From the NCBI GenBank assembly GCA_963169675.1, contig CAUJFJ010000195.1, positions 1 through 55,382 of the forward strand: a stretch of 55,382 nt of DNA. Direction: 5' to 3'. Origin of the DNA: Bacteroidota bacterium (lineage in GTDB: Bacteria; Bacteroidota; Bacteroidia; AKYH767-A; OLB10). Positions 35,699-46,200 of the stretch are shown here, piece after piece. The stretch's first letter is position 1, and each line of letters starts with the position of its first letter. Below the pieces are notes generated by a model. The model had not been told where the DNA came from. It did not search any database and saw only the letters and a list, made by a program, of their open reading frames with translations. Both the position numbers and the translations under genes were made by a program.

Positions 35699-37126
35699 TC
35701 AATTTTTAATAATAACAGAATGACTGGGAATAACATTTTTCCCTGATAACTCAAGTAAATACAAGCCTTGAGTTAAGTGGAGGTCGTTGAAATGGAACAA
35801 ATGCAAAGCTTCTCCAGAGCTTATATGGCTGAAAACCAATCGACTCTGAACATCATATAAATTTATTTGAGTAAAAGGTATAGAAGCTTGTATAGTAAGT
35901 TCACTGGTAAATGGATTGGGAAAGACAGATGGATTTATAACGTTCGTAATATTTTCATCATTTTCAGATGTCAGACCGTCAACATCAACCTTGAGCAAAT
36001 AAAAATCATCATCATCTATGGTGGAAGCTCTTCCTGCCACATAATAACCTCCATCAGGAGCAGCAATAATCCTGAATCCGATATCAACCCCGGAATATCC
36101 ATACTCTCTTTGCCAGATAAGATTTCCATTCAGATCAATTTTTAAGATGGTGAGATTCAAAGGATCTGATCCGTTACTGAAAGAATTTCCATATCCGGTG
36201 CCTATAAAATTTCCAGAAGCATCTTCAATGAGATCAAAAAGTGCATTCGATCCGGAACCGCCAAAAGTTGATCTCCATTGAAGATTTCCATTTGTATCAA
36301 CTGAAGAAATAAAATAATCAAATGGTGAGAATTGAAAAATTTCAGTTTCACCATATGTTATCAGATTACCGGATGTGCTTTGAAAAATTCCTTGCGAACC
36401 ATTTTGAAATGGATCAGTGTAAACGGAATCCCATTGAACATATCCGTTAGAATCAGTGCGGAGAATGCAAATGTCATAATCAAATACGCCTCCTCCCAAA
36501 TTTATTTTCCGGTCTGACACCACATAAAATGTGGAATTATTTATCATTACAGATTCAGAGGAGTAATCATTTAATCCTGCACCATATGCACCATCCCATT
36601 GCGTGTTAAATGCACTGTCAAGTTTAAGCACATATGAGTTATTTGACCCAAAACCCGACTGACTTCCTGATAACAGGTAACCGCCATCCGGACATTTTCT
36701 GGCTGAATTAATGTTTTCCATAGAAAGTGTTCCATAGTTGTAACGTGCAGTTTCTATACCTGCAGTATCGGTAACTATTAAAAGTATCTGATCACTGAAA
36801 ATCGGATCATGTGTTGTGCCGGCTAAAACTAATCCGTTATCGGTTGTCAAAACAGAAATCCCAAAATCATCATGCGAAGTGCCCAGAAATCGGGTCCATA
36901 TTAAATTACCGTCTGATGAAATTTTGGAAAGCATAAAATCAGTTCCACCCAATGGACCAATGCTTGTAAAACCTAACATATACACAGACGAATCTGACCC
37001 CAAAATAATTCCATTGCAAATTTGAGTTCCCTGTCCACCAAAAGTCATTTCGAATCCTTGTCCTTTAATATTTTGAAAGGACGTTAAGAGGAATAGCAAC
37101 GAGGTGAATGTTATGCGGGAAATCAT
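35699..37126 (-). CDS. Type IX-secreted protein with beta-propeller-like repeats
   Basis: A 475-residue exported protein: signal peptide (1-22, ending IKGQ), then about seven repeats of the form GGxDxxLxKxDxxGNxxWxxxxGxxxxD (for example GGTDFMLSKISSDGNLIWTRFLGTSHDD and DPLNLTILKIDLNGNLIWQREYGYSGVD). These suggest a bladed beta-propeller. A type IX sorting domain ends it (NPSVFPNPFTSELTIQAS to GKNVIPSHSVIIKN). The product would be carried across the outer membrane by the SprA translocon and released or anchored. Function unknown; such propellers often bind sugars or proteins. A terminator and the Omp28-like gene lie upstream. Confidence 0.85.
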   Translation of the reverse strand: MISRITFTSLLFLLTSFQNIKGQGFEMTFGGQGTQICNGIILGSDSSVYMLGFTSIGPLGGTDFMLSKISSDGNLIWTRFLGTSHDDFGISVLTTDNGLVLAGTTHDPIFSDQILLIVTDTAGIETARYNYGTLSMENINSARKCPDGGYLLSGSQSGFGSNNSYVLKLDSAFNTQWDGAYGAGLNDYSSESVMINNSTFYVVSDRKINLGGGVFDYDICILRTDSNGYVQWDSVYTDPFQNGSQGIFQSTSGNLITYGETEIFQFSPFDYFISSVDTNGNLQWRSTFGGSGSNALFDLIEDASGNFIGTGYGNSFSNGSDPLNLTILKIDLNGNLIWQREYGYSGVDIGFRIIAAPDGGYYVAGRASTIDDDDFYLLKVDVDGLTSENDENITNVINPSVFPNPFTSELTIQASIPFTQINLYDVQSRLVFSHISSGEALHLFHFNDLHLTQGLYLLELSGKNVIPSHSVIIKN

Positions 37127-37200
37127 TTAAAAGAATTAATATTTAATAGGTAAAAATAGTAATACCTGGATTTTTTTTAATAAGCTGAGACAGGTGTAAT

Positions 37201-37234
37201 AAAAAAGGCTGTTTGAATTCAAACAGCCTTTTTT
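37201..37234. terminator. Strong terminator after the Omp28-like gene
   Basis: AAAAAAGGCTGTTTGAA and its exact complement form a 34-base perfect palindrome, 17 bases beyond the minus-strand stop at 37252. The flanking A and T runs make it a classical intrinsic terminator in either direction. Confidence 0.9.
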
Positions 37235-37251
37235 ATATTCTTCAGGAATGA

Positions 37252-39147
37252 TTATTTTTCAAGAACTACTTTCTTCACAATTACTTGTGAATTAGCTGCA
37301 ACATGAATCATATAAATGCCACTTTGGAATTTGGCAAGATTAATATAAACCTGTGAATTTGCATTAGCAGAAGAAACAAAAGTCTCAACCAATTTACCCT
37401 GAGCATCATAAATTGAAATCACGTTAGAATCACTTTTAACGTTATTCATGTTCACATAAACATCACCGGAAGTAATTGTCGGGAACACTGAAATAGAATT
37501 TAAAGTTTCATTTTCGCCAATGCCGGTTGTAGATTGGATATTGATATCATCCAAATACATATTATTTCCAAAACCAGAAATTGCTTTGAATGCAATTAAT
37601 ACTTCAGTTTGACCTGCAAATGCACTTAAACTTGCACTTTCATTTCTCCATTGAGTTGTGCTACCTGAAGTAGGTGTAAATGCAGTTGTCAAAGCACCGG
37701 AAGTTGTAAGTTGAGGATCAGATTTAGTCCAGATAGTTGTCCAAGTAGCACCGCAATCAGTTGAAGCAACAATATCACACTGATCAATGAAGCCGGTATA
37801 GGATGCTTTCGCTAATTTAAATGTTAACACCGGATTTGTAAGAGTTGAAAGATCAACTTTTGGAGTGTACAGGTATTCAACATCTCCTGCTGCACTGTTA
37901 TAGAAATCCATTTTAGTTGATCCGTTAGCAGCAGTTGCACCAACAGCTGAACGAGTATAGGTAGCAGTACCACCGCCATTAATTCTTGTCCAGTTTACCG
38001 GAGGAAATGTTGTTGCAACAAAGTCTTGAGTAACCGGTGCAACAGAAACATTTACCGGGATTTGATAAAGCGTTACAGAATATGAATTGTTACCGGTTAC
38101 ATAATCACTTCCACCGTTAACAGATGCAACAGAGCAAGTAAATGTGCTTGGGAAGGTAGCAATAGAAATATTAGGTAATGTAATTGTTGCGCTACTACCA
38201 GGTGCAATTGTAGTATTAGCTGTGTAATTTAATACTGAGCCACCTGTTACAGAATAAGACAAATCAACGGAATTGATTGCTGTAGTACCTTCATTAGTAA
38301 TTGTTACAGATGGATCAAATCCGGAAACACATGTAATATCAGCAGATGGTAATGAACAATTTTTCAAAGATGCATCAATTGCAATAGGTAATGGTTCACT
38401 GATACCTGCCTGAAACACCTCTTTAGTTGCATCATTTTGAATGAAAACAACAACAGCAACTTGCTTTAAGTCATAAACGTAAGTAGGAATAGCTGTAGAA
38501 AAAGTAAGTTGTTGTGTTTGTCCGGCTGTCCATGATCCTGCTAAAGCAGTTCCGGTTGCATTAGGAACCATTTTACGCATTACGCCATAAAACTCAGTTT
38601 CTCCATTTGTACCAGGAGCCTGGCAAAAATTAATTTCTTTTTCAACTAACGCAACGCGTAATGAAAAAGTTCCTGAAGTAGCTTGAGTACATGCTATATC
38701 AATAGTCATGTCAACATTTGCATAAGTTGCATCAAAAGAGTGTGATGCACTTAAAGTAAATGGTGATGTCAATGCATATCTGTTATCAATTTTAGTTTGG
38801 TTCCAGTTTGCTGGTGCGCCACTGTAAGAACCACCTGTTTGGGGTGTGCCATCTAAAGTTGCATATGGAACTCCTGAAACGTTATAATATGTAACACGTG
38901 GTCCCACCCAGGTTTGAGTTTGAGTATTCATTGGGTCAACACCTGGCCAGTTTGTTTGGTATTTTAATCCAATTACTTTTTGAGTGTTACCAGCTAAAAG
39001 TGCATTGAAATTTGGGTTTTGTGCTGCACAAGGTCCGCATGAAGCTTGTGTAAATTCTTCCGCAAGTACCATTCGCTGCGACTGTGCAAATGCGGAGCCT
39101 GTTAATAATGTCAGCGCAAGCGCCGTAAGTGAGTAAATTTTTTTCAT
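37252..39147 (-). CDS. Type IX-secreted Omp28/thioredoxin-like protein
   Basis: A 631-residue exported protein. After a signal peptide (1-21, ending GSAFAQ) comes a thioredoxin-like Omp28 domain (about 22-255) with CGPC in LAEEFTQASCGPCAAQNPNF. A CARDB-like beta domain follows (about 260-370, LKNCSLPSADITCVSGFDPSVTITNEGTTAINSVDLSYSV), then a choice-of-anchor-J domain (about 378-545, NGSTKMDFYNSAAGDVEYLYTPKVDLS) and a C-terminal type IX sorting domain (SVFPTITSGDVYVNMNN to VVLEK). The CGPC pair could exchange disulfides or bind metal outside the cell. Omp28-like proteins of other Bacteroidota are surface or outer-membrane proteins of uncertain role. It diverges from a small cargo gene. Confidence 0.88.
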   Translation of the reverse strand: MKKIYSLTALALTLLTGSAFAQSQRMVLAEEFTQASCGPCAAQNPNFNALLAGNTQKVIGLKYQTNWPGVDPMNTQTQTWVGPRVTYYNVSGVPYATLDGTPQTGGSYSGAPANWNQTKIDNRYALTSPFTLSASHSFDATYANVDMTIDIACTQATSGTFSLRVALVEKEINFCQAPGTNGETEFYGVMRKMVPNATGTALAGSWTAGQTQQLTFSTAIPTYVYDLKQVAVVVFIQNDATKEVFQAGISEPLPIAIDASLKNCSLPSADITCVSGFDPSVTITNEGTTAINSVDLSYSVTGGSVLNYTANTTIAPGSSATITLPNISIATFPSTFTCSVASVNGGSDYVTGNNSYSVTLYQIPVNVSVAPVTQDFVATTFPPVNWTRINGGGTATYTRSAVGATAANGSTKMDFYNSAAGDVEYLYTPKVDLSTLTNPVLTFKLAKASYTGFIDQCDIVASTDCGATWTTIWTKSDPQLTTSGALTTAFTPTSGSTTQWRNESASLSAFAGQTEVLIAFKAISGFGNNMYLDDINIQSTTGIGENETLNSISVFPTITSGDVYVNMNNVKSDSNVISIYDAQGKLVETFVSSANANSQVYINLAKFQSGIYMIHVAANSQVIVKKVVLEK

Positions 39148-39196
39148 AACTCTGGTTATTTTAAGGTTTGAGATTAGCGAAGATAGAACAAATTTT

Positions 39197-39208
39197 CTTT
39201 ACGTAAAG
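39197..39208. promoter_or_regulatory. Palindrome between divergent type IX cargo genes
   Basis: CTTTACGTAAAG is a perfect 12-base palindrome in the 196-base region between the two divergent genes, 50 bases from the Omp28-like start. It could be an operator; no regulator is known. Nothing else in this gap is convincing. Confidence 0.3.
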
Positions 39209-39343
39209 ACTACTTCCGTGTAAAAATTTTGTAAATTTCATAGTAGAGTAGTACATTTTCTACAAAGTAGTCGGTTAAAAATTTGCTTTTCTTTAAAAAA
39301 TGCCGTTATTTTACGCTAATGTTTATACTATAATTAATTTATT

Positions 39344-40039
39344 ATGAAGAAAATCTACTTAATTGCTTTATTTACAGTGTTTTGTATTGGGGTTCAGGCT
39401 CAAAGTCTTACCGCAACTAACGTGTATATCAGTGGCGACCCTACCTTTTTTATGGAAGGTCACGCAACAATCACCAATATTAGCTCTTCCAGCAAGGATG
39501 TCACAGTTCAAAGAACAGTGAATAACCTGTTTTCAGGACACAACAGTTATTTTTGCTGGGTACAATGCTATAGTTCACAAACATCACTTGCTCCTGATAA
39601 TATTACTCTGAATCCCGGAGACAATACTGATATTTTCAGAGGTGATTTGGAAACATTTGCAGTTTCCGGAATAAGCGTGGTATCATATTGCTTTTTTGAT
39701 GTTAATAATACATCCGATTCAGTATGTGTTGACTACATTTATGATGCTACAACCGGTATTGCTGATATTCCTGCAGGAAAGAACTATATTTCTAAAGCAT
39801 ATCCTAACCCAGCATCTGAATTTACACAGTTCTATATCAACCTTAACAAAGGTGTGAAAAATGCTCAGGTGAAAATTTTCAATATGCTTGGTGCTGAAGT
39901 TAAGTCGGTACAAGTAACGGATGCTCGTAACACCTTGAAAGTTAATATCAGTAACCTTAAAGGCGGAATTTATTTCTACTCACTCTTCATTGATGGAAAA
40001 AGCACTTCTACCGGTAAACTAATGGTTTCTAAAAACTGA
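39344..40039 (+). CDS. Small type IX-secreted protein of unknown function
   Basis: A 231-residue exported protein. The signal peptide (1-20, ending GVQAQ) is followed by a beta-sandwich-like domain of about 120 residues (FFMEGHATITNISSSSKDVTVQRTVN, LAPDNITLNPGDNTDIFRGDLE). It has four cysteines that could form disulfides. A typical type IX sorting domain ends it (ISKAYPNPASEFTQFYINLNKGVKNAQVKIFNMLGAEV to GKLMVSKN). Its small size and lack of enzymatic motifs suggest a structural or binding role on the surface. It diverges from the Omp28-like gene and is followed by a terminator, so it is likely monocistronic. Confidence 0.85.
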   Translation: MKKIYLIALFTVFCIGVQAQSLTATNVYISGDPTFFMEGHATITNISSSSKDVTVQRTVNNLFSGHNSYFCWVQCYSSQTSLAPDNITLNPGDNTDIFRGDLETFAVSGISVVSYCFFDVNNTSDSVCVDYIYDATTGIADIPAGKNYISKAYPNPASEFTQFYINLNKGVKNAQVKIFNMLGAEVKSVQVTDARNTLKVNISNLKGGIYFYSLFIDGKSTSTGKLMVSKN

Positions 40040-40057
40040 TTTTAATCTACTGTATTT

Positions 40058-40091
40058 GAAGTCCCGTTTACCAGCCGGTAAACGGGACTTC
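40058..40091 (+). terminator. Terminator after the small cargo gene
   Basis: GAAGTCCCGTTTACC and GGTAAACGGGACTTC form a perfect 15-bp stem with a 4-base loop, followed by TTCATTT. It separates the cargo gene from maeB. Confidence 0.85.
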
Positions 40092-40150
40092 TTCATTTAA
40101 GCCGTTTCCGTATTTTTTGAGTAATTTAGCCCCCTTTCACAAAAGTTGTT

Positions 40151-42418
40151 ATGAATAAAAAACAAGACGCATTAGATTATCACGCTCAGGGAAGACCCGG
40201 GAAAATAGAAGTCGTTCCAACCAAACCATACAGTACTCAACGTGATTTGTCATTGGCCTATTCTCCGGGTGTGGCAGAACCATGTCTGAGAATTCAGGAA
40301 AATCCTGATGATGTTTACAAGTACACTGCAAAAGGTAATCTCGTTGCTGTAATTTCAAATGGCACTGCTGTTTTGGGATTGGGAAACATTGGTTCCGAAG
40401 CATCAAAACCCGTTATGGAAGGGAAAGGATTACTTTTCAAAATATTCGCTGACATTGATGTTTTTGATATTGAAATCGATCAGACAGATGTGGAAGGTTT
40501 TGTACAAACCGTGAAAGCAATTTCACCAACATTTGGAGGAATTAACCTGGAAGATATCAAAGCTCCCGAATGTTTTGAAATCGAGAAAAGACTCAAAGCT
40601 GAATTGCAGATTCCGGTTATGCACGATGATCAGCATGGTACAGCAATTATTTCTGCTGCTGCTCTGATTAATGCACTTGAACTGGCTGAAAAAAATATTT
40701 CTGAAGTTAGAATCGTCGTTAATGGTGCCGGTGCTTCTGCAATATCATGCACCCGATTGTTTGTTTCATTAGGTGCTCAACTCACTAATATTGTGATGCT
40801 CGACAGTACCGGAGTGATACGCTCTGACCGTCAAAATCTGGATGAGCAAAAAAGATATTTTGCTACAGAAAGAAATATTCATTCTTTGGAAGAAGCCATG
40901 GTGAATGCCGATGTTTTTATCGGTCTTTCTAAAGGAAATATTCTCAATGCCGATCACCTGCGTGCAATGGCTGCCAATCCGATTGTTTTTGCCATGGCCA
41001 ATCCTGATCCGGAAATTACCTATGAAGCAGCGCATGCATCCCGCACCGATATTATTTTGGCAACCGGTCGTTCCGATTTTCCTAATCAGGTGAATAACGT
41101 TATTGGATTCCCTTTCATTTTCAGAGGTGCACTCGATGTTCGTGCTACGCAGATTAATGAAGAAATGAAATTAGCAGCTGTTCGCGCTATTGCAAATCTC
41201 GCCAAACAACCTGTTCCTGAAATTGTAAATCTTGCATACAATAAAACAAATATACTTTTCGGTCGCGATTACATCATTCCTAAACCATTGGATCCGCGAC
41301 TGATTACTACCGTTGCTCCTGCAGTTGCTAAAGCAGCAATGGATTCCGGTGTTGCACGTTTGAAAATTACTAACTGGGAAGCCTATGAAGAAGAATTATC
41401 AAAGCGTCTCGGTCTCGATAACAAACTGATTCGTGTTATCACTAATAAAGCAAAGCAGAACCCACAAAGAATTGTTTTTGCTGAAGCTGATACTTATAAG
41501 ATTTTGAAATCGGCTCAGATAGTCCGTGATGAGGGAATTGCGAAACCCATATTGCTTGGAAACAAAGAGAAAATTATGCGCCTCATCGAAGAGCATAATC
41601 TCGATCTGGGAGATATTCCGATCATTGATCCAAGAGCAGAATCGTCAAATCTCGATACTTTCGGTGAGTTGTTTTTCAGAAAAAGAGCCAGAAATGGTTT
41701 CAATTATCACGAAGCACGCAAAATTATGCGTGAAAGAAATTATTACGGTGCCATGATGGTGGAAACCGGTCAGGCCGATGCATTGATTTCCGGACTCACC
41801 AGAAAATATGCCGACATTCTCCGACCGGCAATTTATATAATCGGGACTCAGGAAGAAGTTACTCATGTTGCAGGAATGTATATCATGATTACCAAGCGCG
41901 GACCGATCTTTTTTGCCGATACAACAATCAATGTAAACCCAACAACAGAAGAACTGGTCGAAATCGCGTTACTCACCGCTAAGGCTGTGCAGCAATTTAA
42001 TATGAAGCCCCGCATCGCAATGGTTTCATTCTCCAATTTTGGATCTTCTAAAGATCCTCAGGCAAAAAAAGTAAAAGATGCCGTCAAAATACTGCATGAT
42101 AAATTCCCCGGACTAATTGTCGATGGAGAAATGCAGGCTAACTTCGCCTTCAATACACAAATGCTAAAAGACAATTTCCCATTTAGTGAATTGGCTAAAG
42201 AAGGTGCCAACACATTAATTTTCCCGAATCTTGACTCCGGAAATATTGCCTATAAATTAATTCAGGAAATGGGTGGAGCTGAAGCCATTGGACCGGTACT
42301 TTTAGGTATGAAGAAACCGGTTCATATCCTCCAGTTGGGAAGCAGTGTCAGAGAAATTGTAAACATGGTGACCATTGCTGTAGTTGATGCACAGGCCCGG
42401 AAAAATGCAAATATTTAA
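40151..42418 (+). CDS. maeB: NADP-dependent malic enzyme with phosphotransacetylase-like domain
   Basis: A 755-residue enzyme of the long MaeB type. The malic-enzyme half (about 1-410) holds [15 protein letters not shown], the metal- and substrate-binding HDDQHGTA and NAD(P)-binding [12 protein letters not shown]. It converts malate to pyruvate, CO2 and NADPH. The C-terminal half (about 430-750) is a phosphate-acetyltransferase-like domain ([42 protein letters not shown]), thought to be regulatory in MaeB. The gene links the TCA cycle to pyruvate and NADPH supply. ruvA follows after only 3 bases, so the two are co-transcribed. Confidence 0.96.
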   Translation: MNKKQDALDYHAQGRPGKIEVVPTKPYSTQRDLSLAYSPGVAEPCLRIQENPDDVYKYTAKGNLVAVISNGTAVLGLGNIGSEASKPVMEGKGLLFKIFADIDVFDIEIDQTDVEGFVQTVKAISPTFGGINLEDIKAPECFEIEKRLKAELQIPVMHDDQHGTAIISAAALINALELAEKNISEVRIVVNGAGASAISCTRLFVSLGAQLTNIVMLDSTGVIRSDRQNLDEQKRYFATERNIHSLEEAMVNADVFIGLSKGNILNADHLRAMAANPIVFAMANPDPEITYEAAHASRTDIILATGRSDFPNQVNNVIGFPFIFRGALDVRATQINEEMKLAAVRAIANLAKQPVPEIVNLAYNKTNILFGRDYIIPKPLDPRLITTVAPAVAKAAMDSGVARLKITNWEAYEEELSKRLGLDNKLIRVITNKAKQNPQRIVFAEADTYKILKSAQIVRDEGIAKPILLGNKEKIMRLIEEHNLDLGDIPIIDPRAESSNLDTFGELFFRKRARNGFNYHEARKIMRERNYYGAMMVETGQADALISGLTRKYADILRPAIYIIGTQEEVTHVAGMYIMITKRGPIFFADTTINVNPTTEELVEIALLTAKAVQQFNMKPRIAMVSFSNFGSSKDPQAKKVKDAVKILHDKFPGLIVDGEMQANFAFNTQMLKDNFPFSELAKEGANTLIFPNLDSGNIAYKLIQEMGGAEAIGPVLLGMKKPVHILQLGSSVREIVNMVTIAVVDAQARKNANI

Positions 42419-42421
42419 TCC

Positions 42422-43027
42422 ATGTATCACTATATCAGCGGTAAAATAAGATCCCTGAATCCAACAACAGTTGTAATTGATAATCAGGGCATTGGGTATG
42501 CAATTCAAATCTCCTTGCATACCTATACCAAAATTAAGGATCTGCAGGAAGTACAATTGTTTACGCATTGTATTATTAAGACGGAAAGTCAGGCAACATC
42601 ATTATTCGGAATTTACGGATTTGCCGATGAGCAGGAAAAAAGTGTTTTCATGGATCTGGTAAGTGTATCCGGTGTAGGAAATAACACCGCTCAATTGATC
42701 CTTTCTTCTTTTGAACCAGCTGATTTGATTCAGGCCATTGGCACCGGAAATATTGCTGCCCTGCAAAAAGTAAAGGGAATAGGAAACAAAACCGCGCAAA
42801 GAATCATCATTGACCTTAAGGATAAAATACTAAAAACTGCCGGAGATGTTAAATTTACAGCATCAGCAGGCAATACTCTCAGAGACGAATCGTTAAGTGC
42901 CTTGTTAACGCTCGGATTTAACCGAATATCGGCTGAAAAAGCAATCGACAAAGCTCTCAAAAACAGCTCTTCCGAAACAACAGTGGAGCAAATTATCAAA
43001 ACAGCACTGGGATTCTTGTCATCTTAG
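42422..43027 (+). CDS. ruvA: Holliday junction branch migration protein RuvA
   Basis: A 201-residue protein of normal length. The N-terminal OB-fold (1-62) begins MYHYISGKIRSLNPTTVVIDNQGIGYAI. The two helix-hairpin-helix elements that hold the junction arms are SVSGVGNNTAQLILS and KVKGIGNKTAQRIIIDLKDK. The C-terminal domain (about 150-201, LSALLTLGFNRISAEKAIDKAL) contacts the RuvB motor. RuvA binds Holliday junctions and guides RuvB in branch migration during recombination repair. The start lies 3 bases after maeB. The next gene is sprA, 217 bases downstream. Confidence 0.96.
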   Translation: MYHYISGKIRSLNPTTVVIDNQGIGYAIQISLHTYTKIKDLQEVQLFTHCIIKTESQATSLFGIYGFADEQEKSVFMDLVSVSGVGNNTAQLILSSFEPADLIQAIGTGNIAALQKVKGIGNKTAQRIIIDLKDKILKTAGDVKFTASAGNTLRDESLSALLTLGFNRISAEKAIDKALKNSSSETTVEQIIKTALGFLSS

Positions 43028-43244
43028 CTTTTATGGTTGAAAACAGGCAATTTGAAGCGGTTTGCCGTTCGAAATTTTATGTTATTTTAGCCGCCGGGAA
43101 GCATTGTTTCCTGAAGTTTGGTTAGAATAGTATAAAATTCTGATAATCAATAAGTAAGAAAATTCGGAAAGTTCTGTCCCGGGAAACTTATTGGAGAAAA
43201 ATATGAAGTCAACCAATCAACATCAGTTTTAATTTGGGCCTAAG

Positions 43245-46200
43245 GTGATTTTTAGAAAATTGTTGAAGTTCGGTACTACGGTAGGGTTTGCCCTTCCGGT
43301 ACTCGGCCTCGTTTGGGGATCAACCCCACAGATTACATCAGACAGTTTATTCAGCGACATTTACAATGCTGCCGGAATAGCCATGCCCGACACAGGCAGG
43401 AAAGATTCTACCCAATTACCTTATCCCTGGGATGATAATTTAACGGATCCCTTTTCAAATTCACCCAATCAAAGTCCCATGTACCTTGGAGAACCCTCCA
43501 ACGTAAACCAGTCAATTGAATACGATCCAGAGCAAAATCAATATAATATCAATGAGAAAATGGGGGAACTGTTTTACAGAAACCCATCTTATCTCACCTT
43601 TGATGAATTTGTAAGAGAAGAATTTTCGAAGTCCACTAAAAATTATTGGAAAGAGGTCTCCGAAGGAAATGCTGAAGAACAAAAGCGAAGCATTATCCCG
43701 AAAATTTATGTAGGAGGACAAGCATTCGACAGGATATTCGGGGGTAACACCATTGATATTCGTCCACAAGGTTCTGCGGAACTTACTTTTGGTGTGAATA
43801 TTTACAGGAATGATAATCCTTCAATTCCTGAAAAACAACGTCGTAATGCTACGTTCGATTTCAAGGAAAAAATCCAGATGAATGTGGTTGGAAATATTGG
43901 TGAGAAAATGAAACTCACTACCAACTATAATACTGAAGCCAGTTTCGATTTCGAAAATAAAATGAAACTGGAATACACCGGTTATGAAGATGAAATCATC
44001 AAAAAGCTGGAAGCAGGAAATGTTACGTTGCCTTTATCAGGTTCTCTGATTCAGGGAAGTCAGAGCTTATTTGGTATTAAGGCACAGCTTCAATTCGGTC
44101 GCCTGAAAGTAACCACGGTTATTTCGCAGCAGGAAGGTAAAGCTTCCACCATAGATGTTCCACCGGGTGGGGGACAAATTTCGAAATTTGAAATTCAGGC
44201 TGATCAATACGAAGCCAACAAACATTATTTCCTCGCCAATTATTTCAAAGATAATTACGACAACTCTTTAAAGACATTACCAATCATAAACTCTCCGGTT
44301 AATATCACCAAGCTGGAAGTTTGGGTAACAAATAAAAATAGTAGTACTGACAATACACGTGATATCGTTGCATTCATGGATTTAGGTGAATACAAGATTT
44401 TTAGCAATGCCTTCATTTCACAAGGCAATTCAGTGTTTCCATCAGACAGTATTTCCAATAATCTTTATCAGTTAATGAATAATCAGTATTTACCATCACG
44501 TGATGTAAATGCTGTTTCCCAGGCTTTAGATCCTTTAGCCGGACCCCCTTATAACTTCGCACCACAACAAGATTATGTGAGATTGGTAGGAGCACGTAAG
44601 CTGAATCCAAATGAATATACCTTCAATGCAAAATTGGGATATGTTTCTTTGAATCAGCCTTTGAATTCGAATGAGGTGCTTGCAGTAGCTTTTGAATATA
44701 CGGTAGGAAATTCTGTTTATAAAGTTGGTGATCTTACCACATCCGGTATTAACCCGCCCAAAGCATTATTTGTAAAACTTATAAAAAGTACGAACATCAA
44801 TCCTAAATTGCCAACCTGGGATTTGATGATGAAGAACGTTTATTCAATAGGTTCTTATCAGGTACAACGGGAGAACTTTAAACTGAATGTTATTTATACT
44901 GACAATACAGATGGTTTGAAGAAAATAAATTATCTGCCTGTTCCTGCCAGTGAAAACAGATTGCAAGGGGTTCCAATCATTCAGGTTCTCGGTCTCGATC
45001 GTCTGGATGGAAGAAATGATCCCGTTGCAGATGGTATTTTCGATTTCGTAGATGGTGTTACTGTTAATGCAAATAGTGGAAGGGTGATTTTCCCGGTCAG
45101 AGAACCATTCGGAAGTTATCTGCGTTCACAATTTAATGACAATTTGCTTGCCAATAATTATGTCTATGAGGCCTTGTATGATTCTACAAGAACATCTGCA
45201 CAACAGCTTCCGGAATTAAACAGATTTTCACTTATTGGTAGTTACCAGAGTTCTTCAAGTTCAGAAATTTTCCTGAATGCAACCAGTATTCCTCAAGGTT
45301 CCGTAACTGTGACCGCAGGAGGTGTTCCTCTTACAGAAAACGTGGATTATACCGTGGATTATAATCTTGGTCGTGTAAAAATTATTAATGCAGGAATTCT
45401 TGCTTCTGCAACTCCAATCAAAATTTCTCTTGAATCCAATTCACTATTCAGTATTCAATCGAAATCACTTTACGGTGCACGTTTCGATTATCTGGTGAAC
45501 AAAGATTTTAATGTTGGAGGAACGATTCTGCATCTTAGTGAGCGCCCTATTACAGGGAAAGTAAATATTGGTGAAGAACCAATCAAGAATACTATTTGGG
45601 GTGTTGATGGAACCTATACTACAGAATCGAGATTTATCACCCGCATGGTCGATAAGCTCCCATTCCTGGAAACCAAAGTTCCTTCTAAAGTAACAGTAAC
45701 CGGTGAGTTTGCTAATTTGATTCCGGGCACACCCAAAGCAATTGGTAAAAATGGAAATGCTTATATCGATGATTTCGAAGCGAGTCAGTCGACTATCGAT
45801 ATCAAAAATCCAGGCACCTGGTTCCTTGCATCAATACCACAAGGACAGTTGGGATTGTTTCCAGAATCGGTTTATAACGATTCATTGATTAGTGGATTTA
45901 ACCGTGCTAAACTTGCCTGGTATAACATTGATCAAACAGTTTTCTATCGTTCGAATAATGGATTGTTACCTCCAAATATTTCTGATGCACAATTATCGAA
46001 TCATAACGTGCGTGAGGTTTTGGAAACAGAGTTATTTCCATACAAACAAAATCCAACAGGACAGTCTACTAATTTGAATATCCTGAACCTGGCATATTAT
46101 CCTGCAGAAAGAGGACCTTATAACTTTAATGTTGCCGGTCTGAACGGTCAATCTGGTCTCCTTGCTGATCCTTCCAATTCATGGGCAGGAATTATGCGAC

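Noticed and set aside
43060-43100. TTTG-N18-TATTTTAG as the sprA promoter
   Set aside because: The -7 box has a mismatch at a key position (TTAG for TTTG), so it is too weak to list as a feature, although its position would suit sprA.
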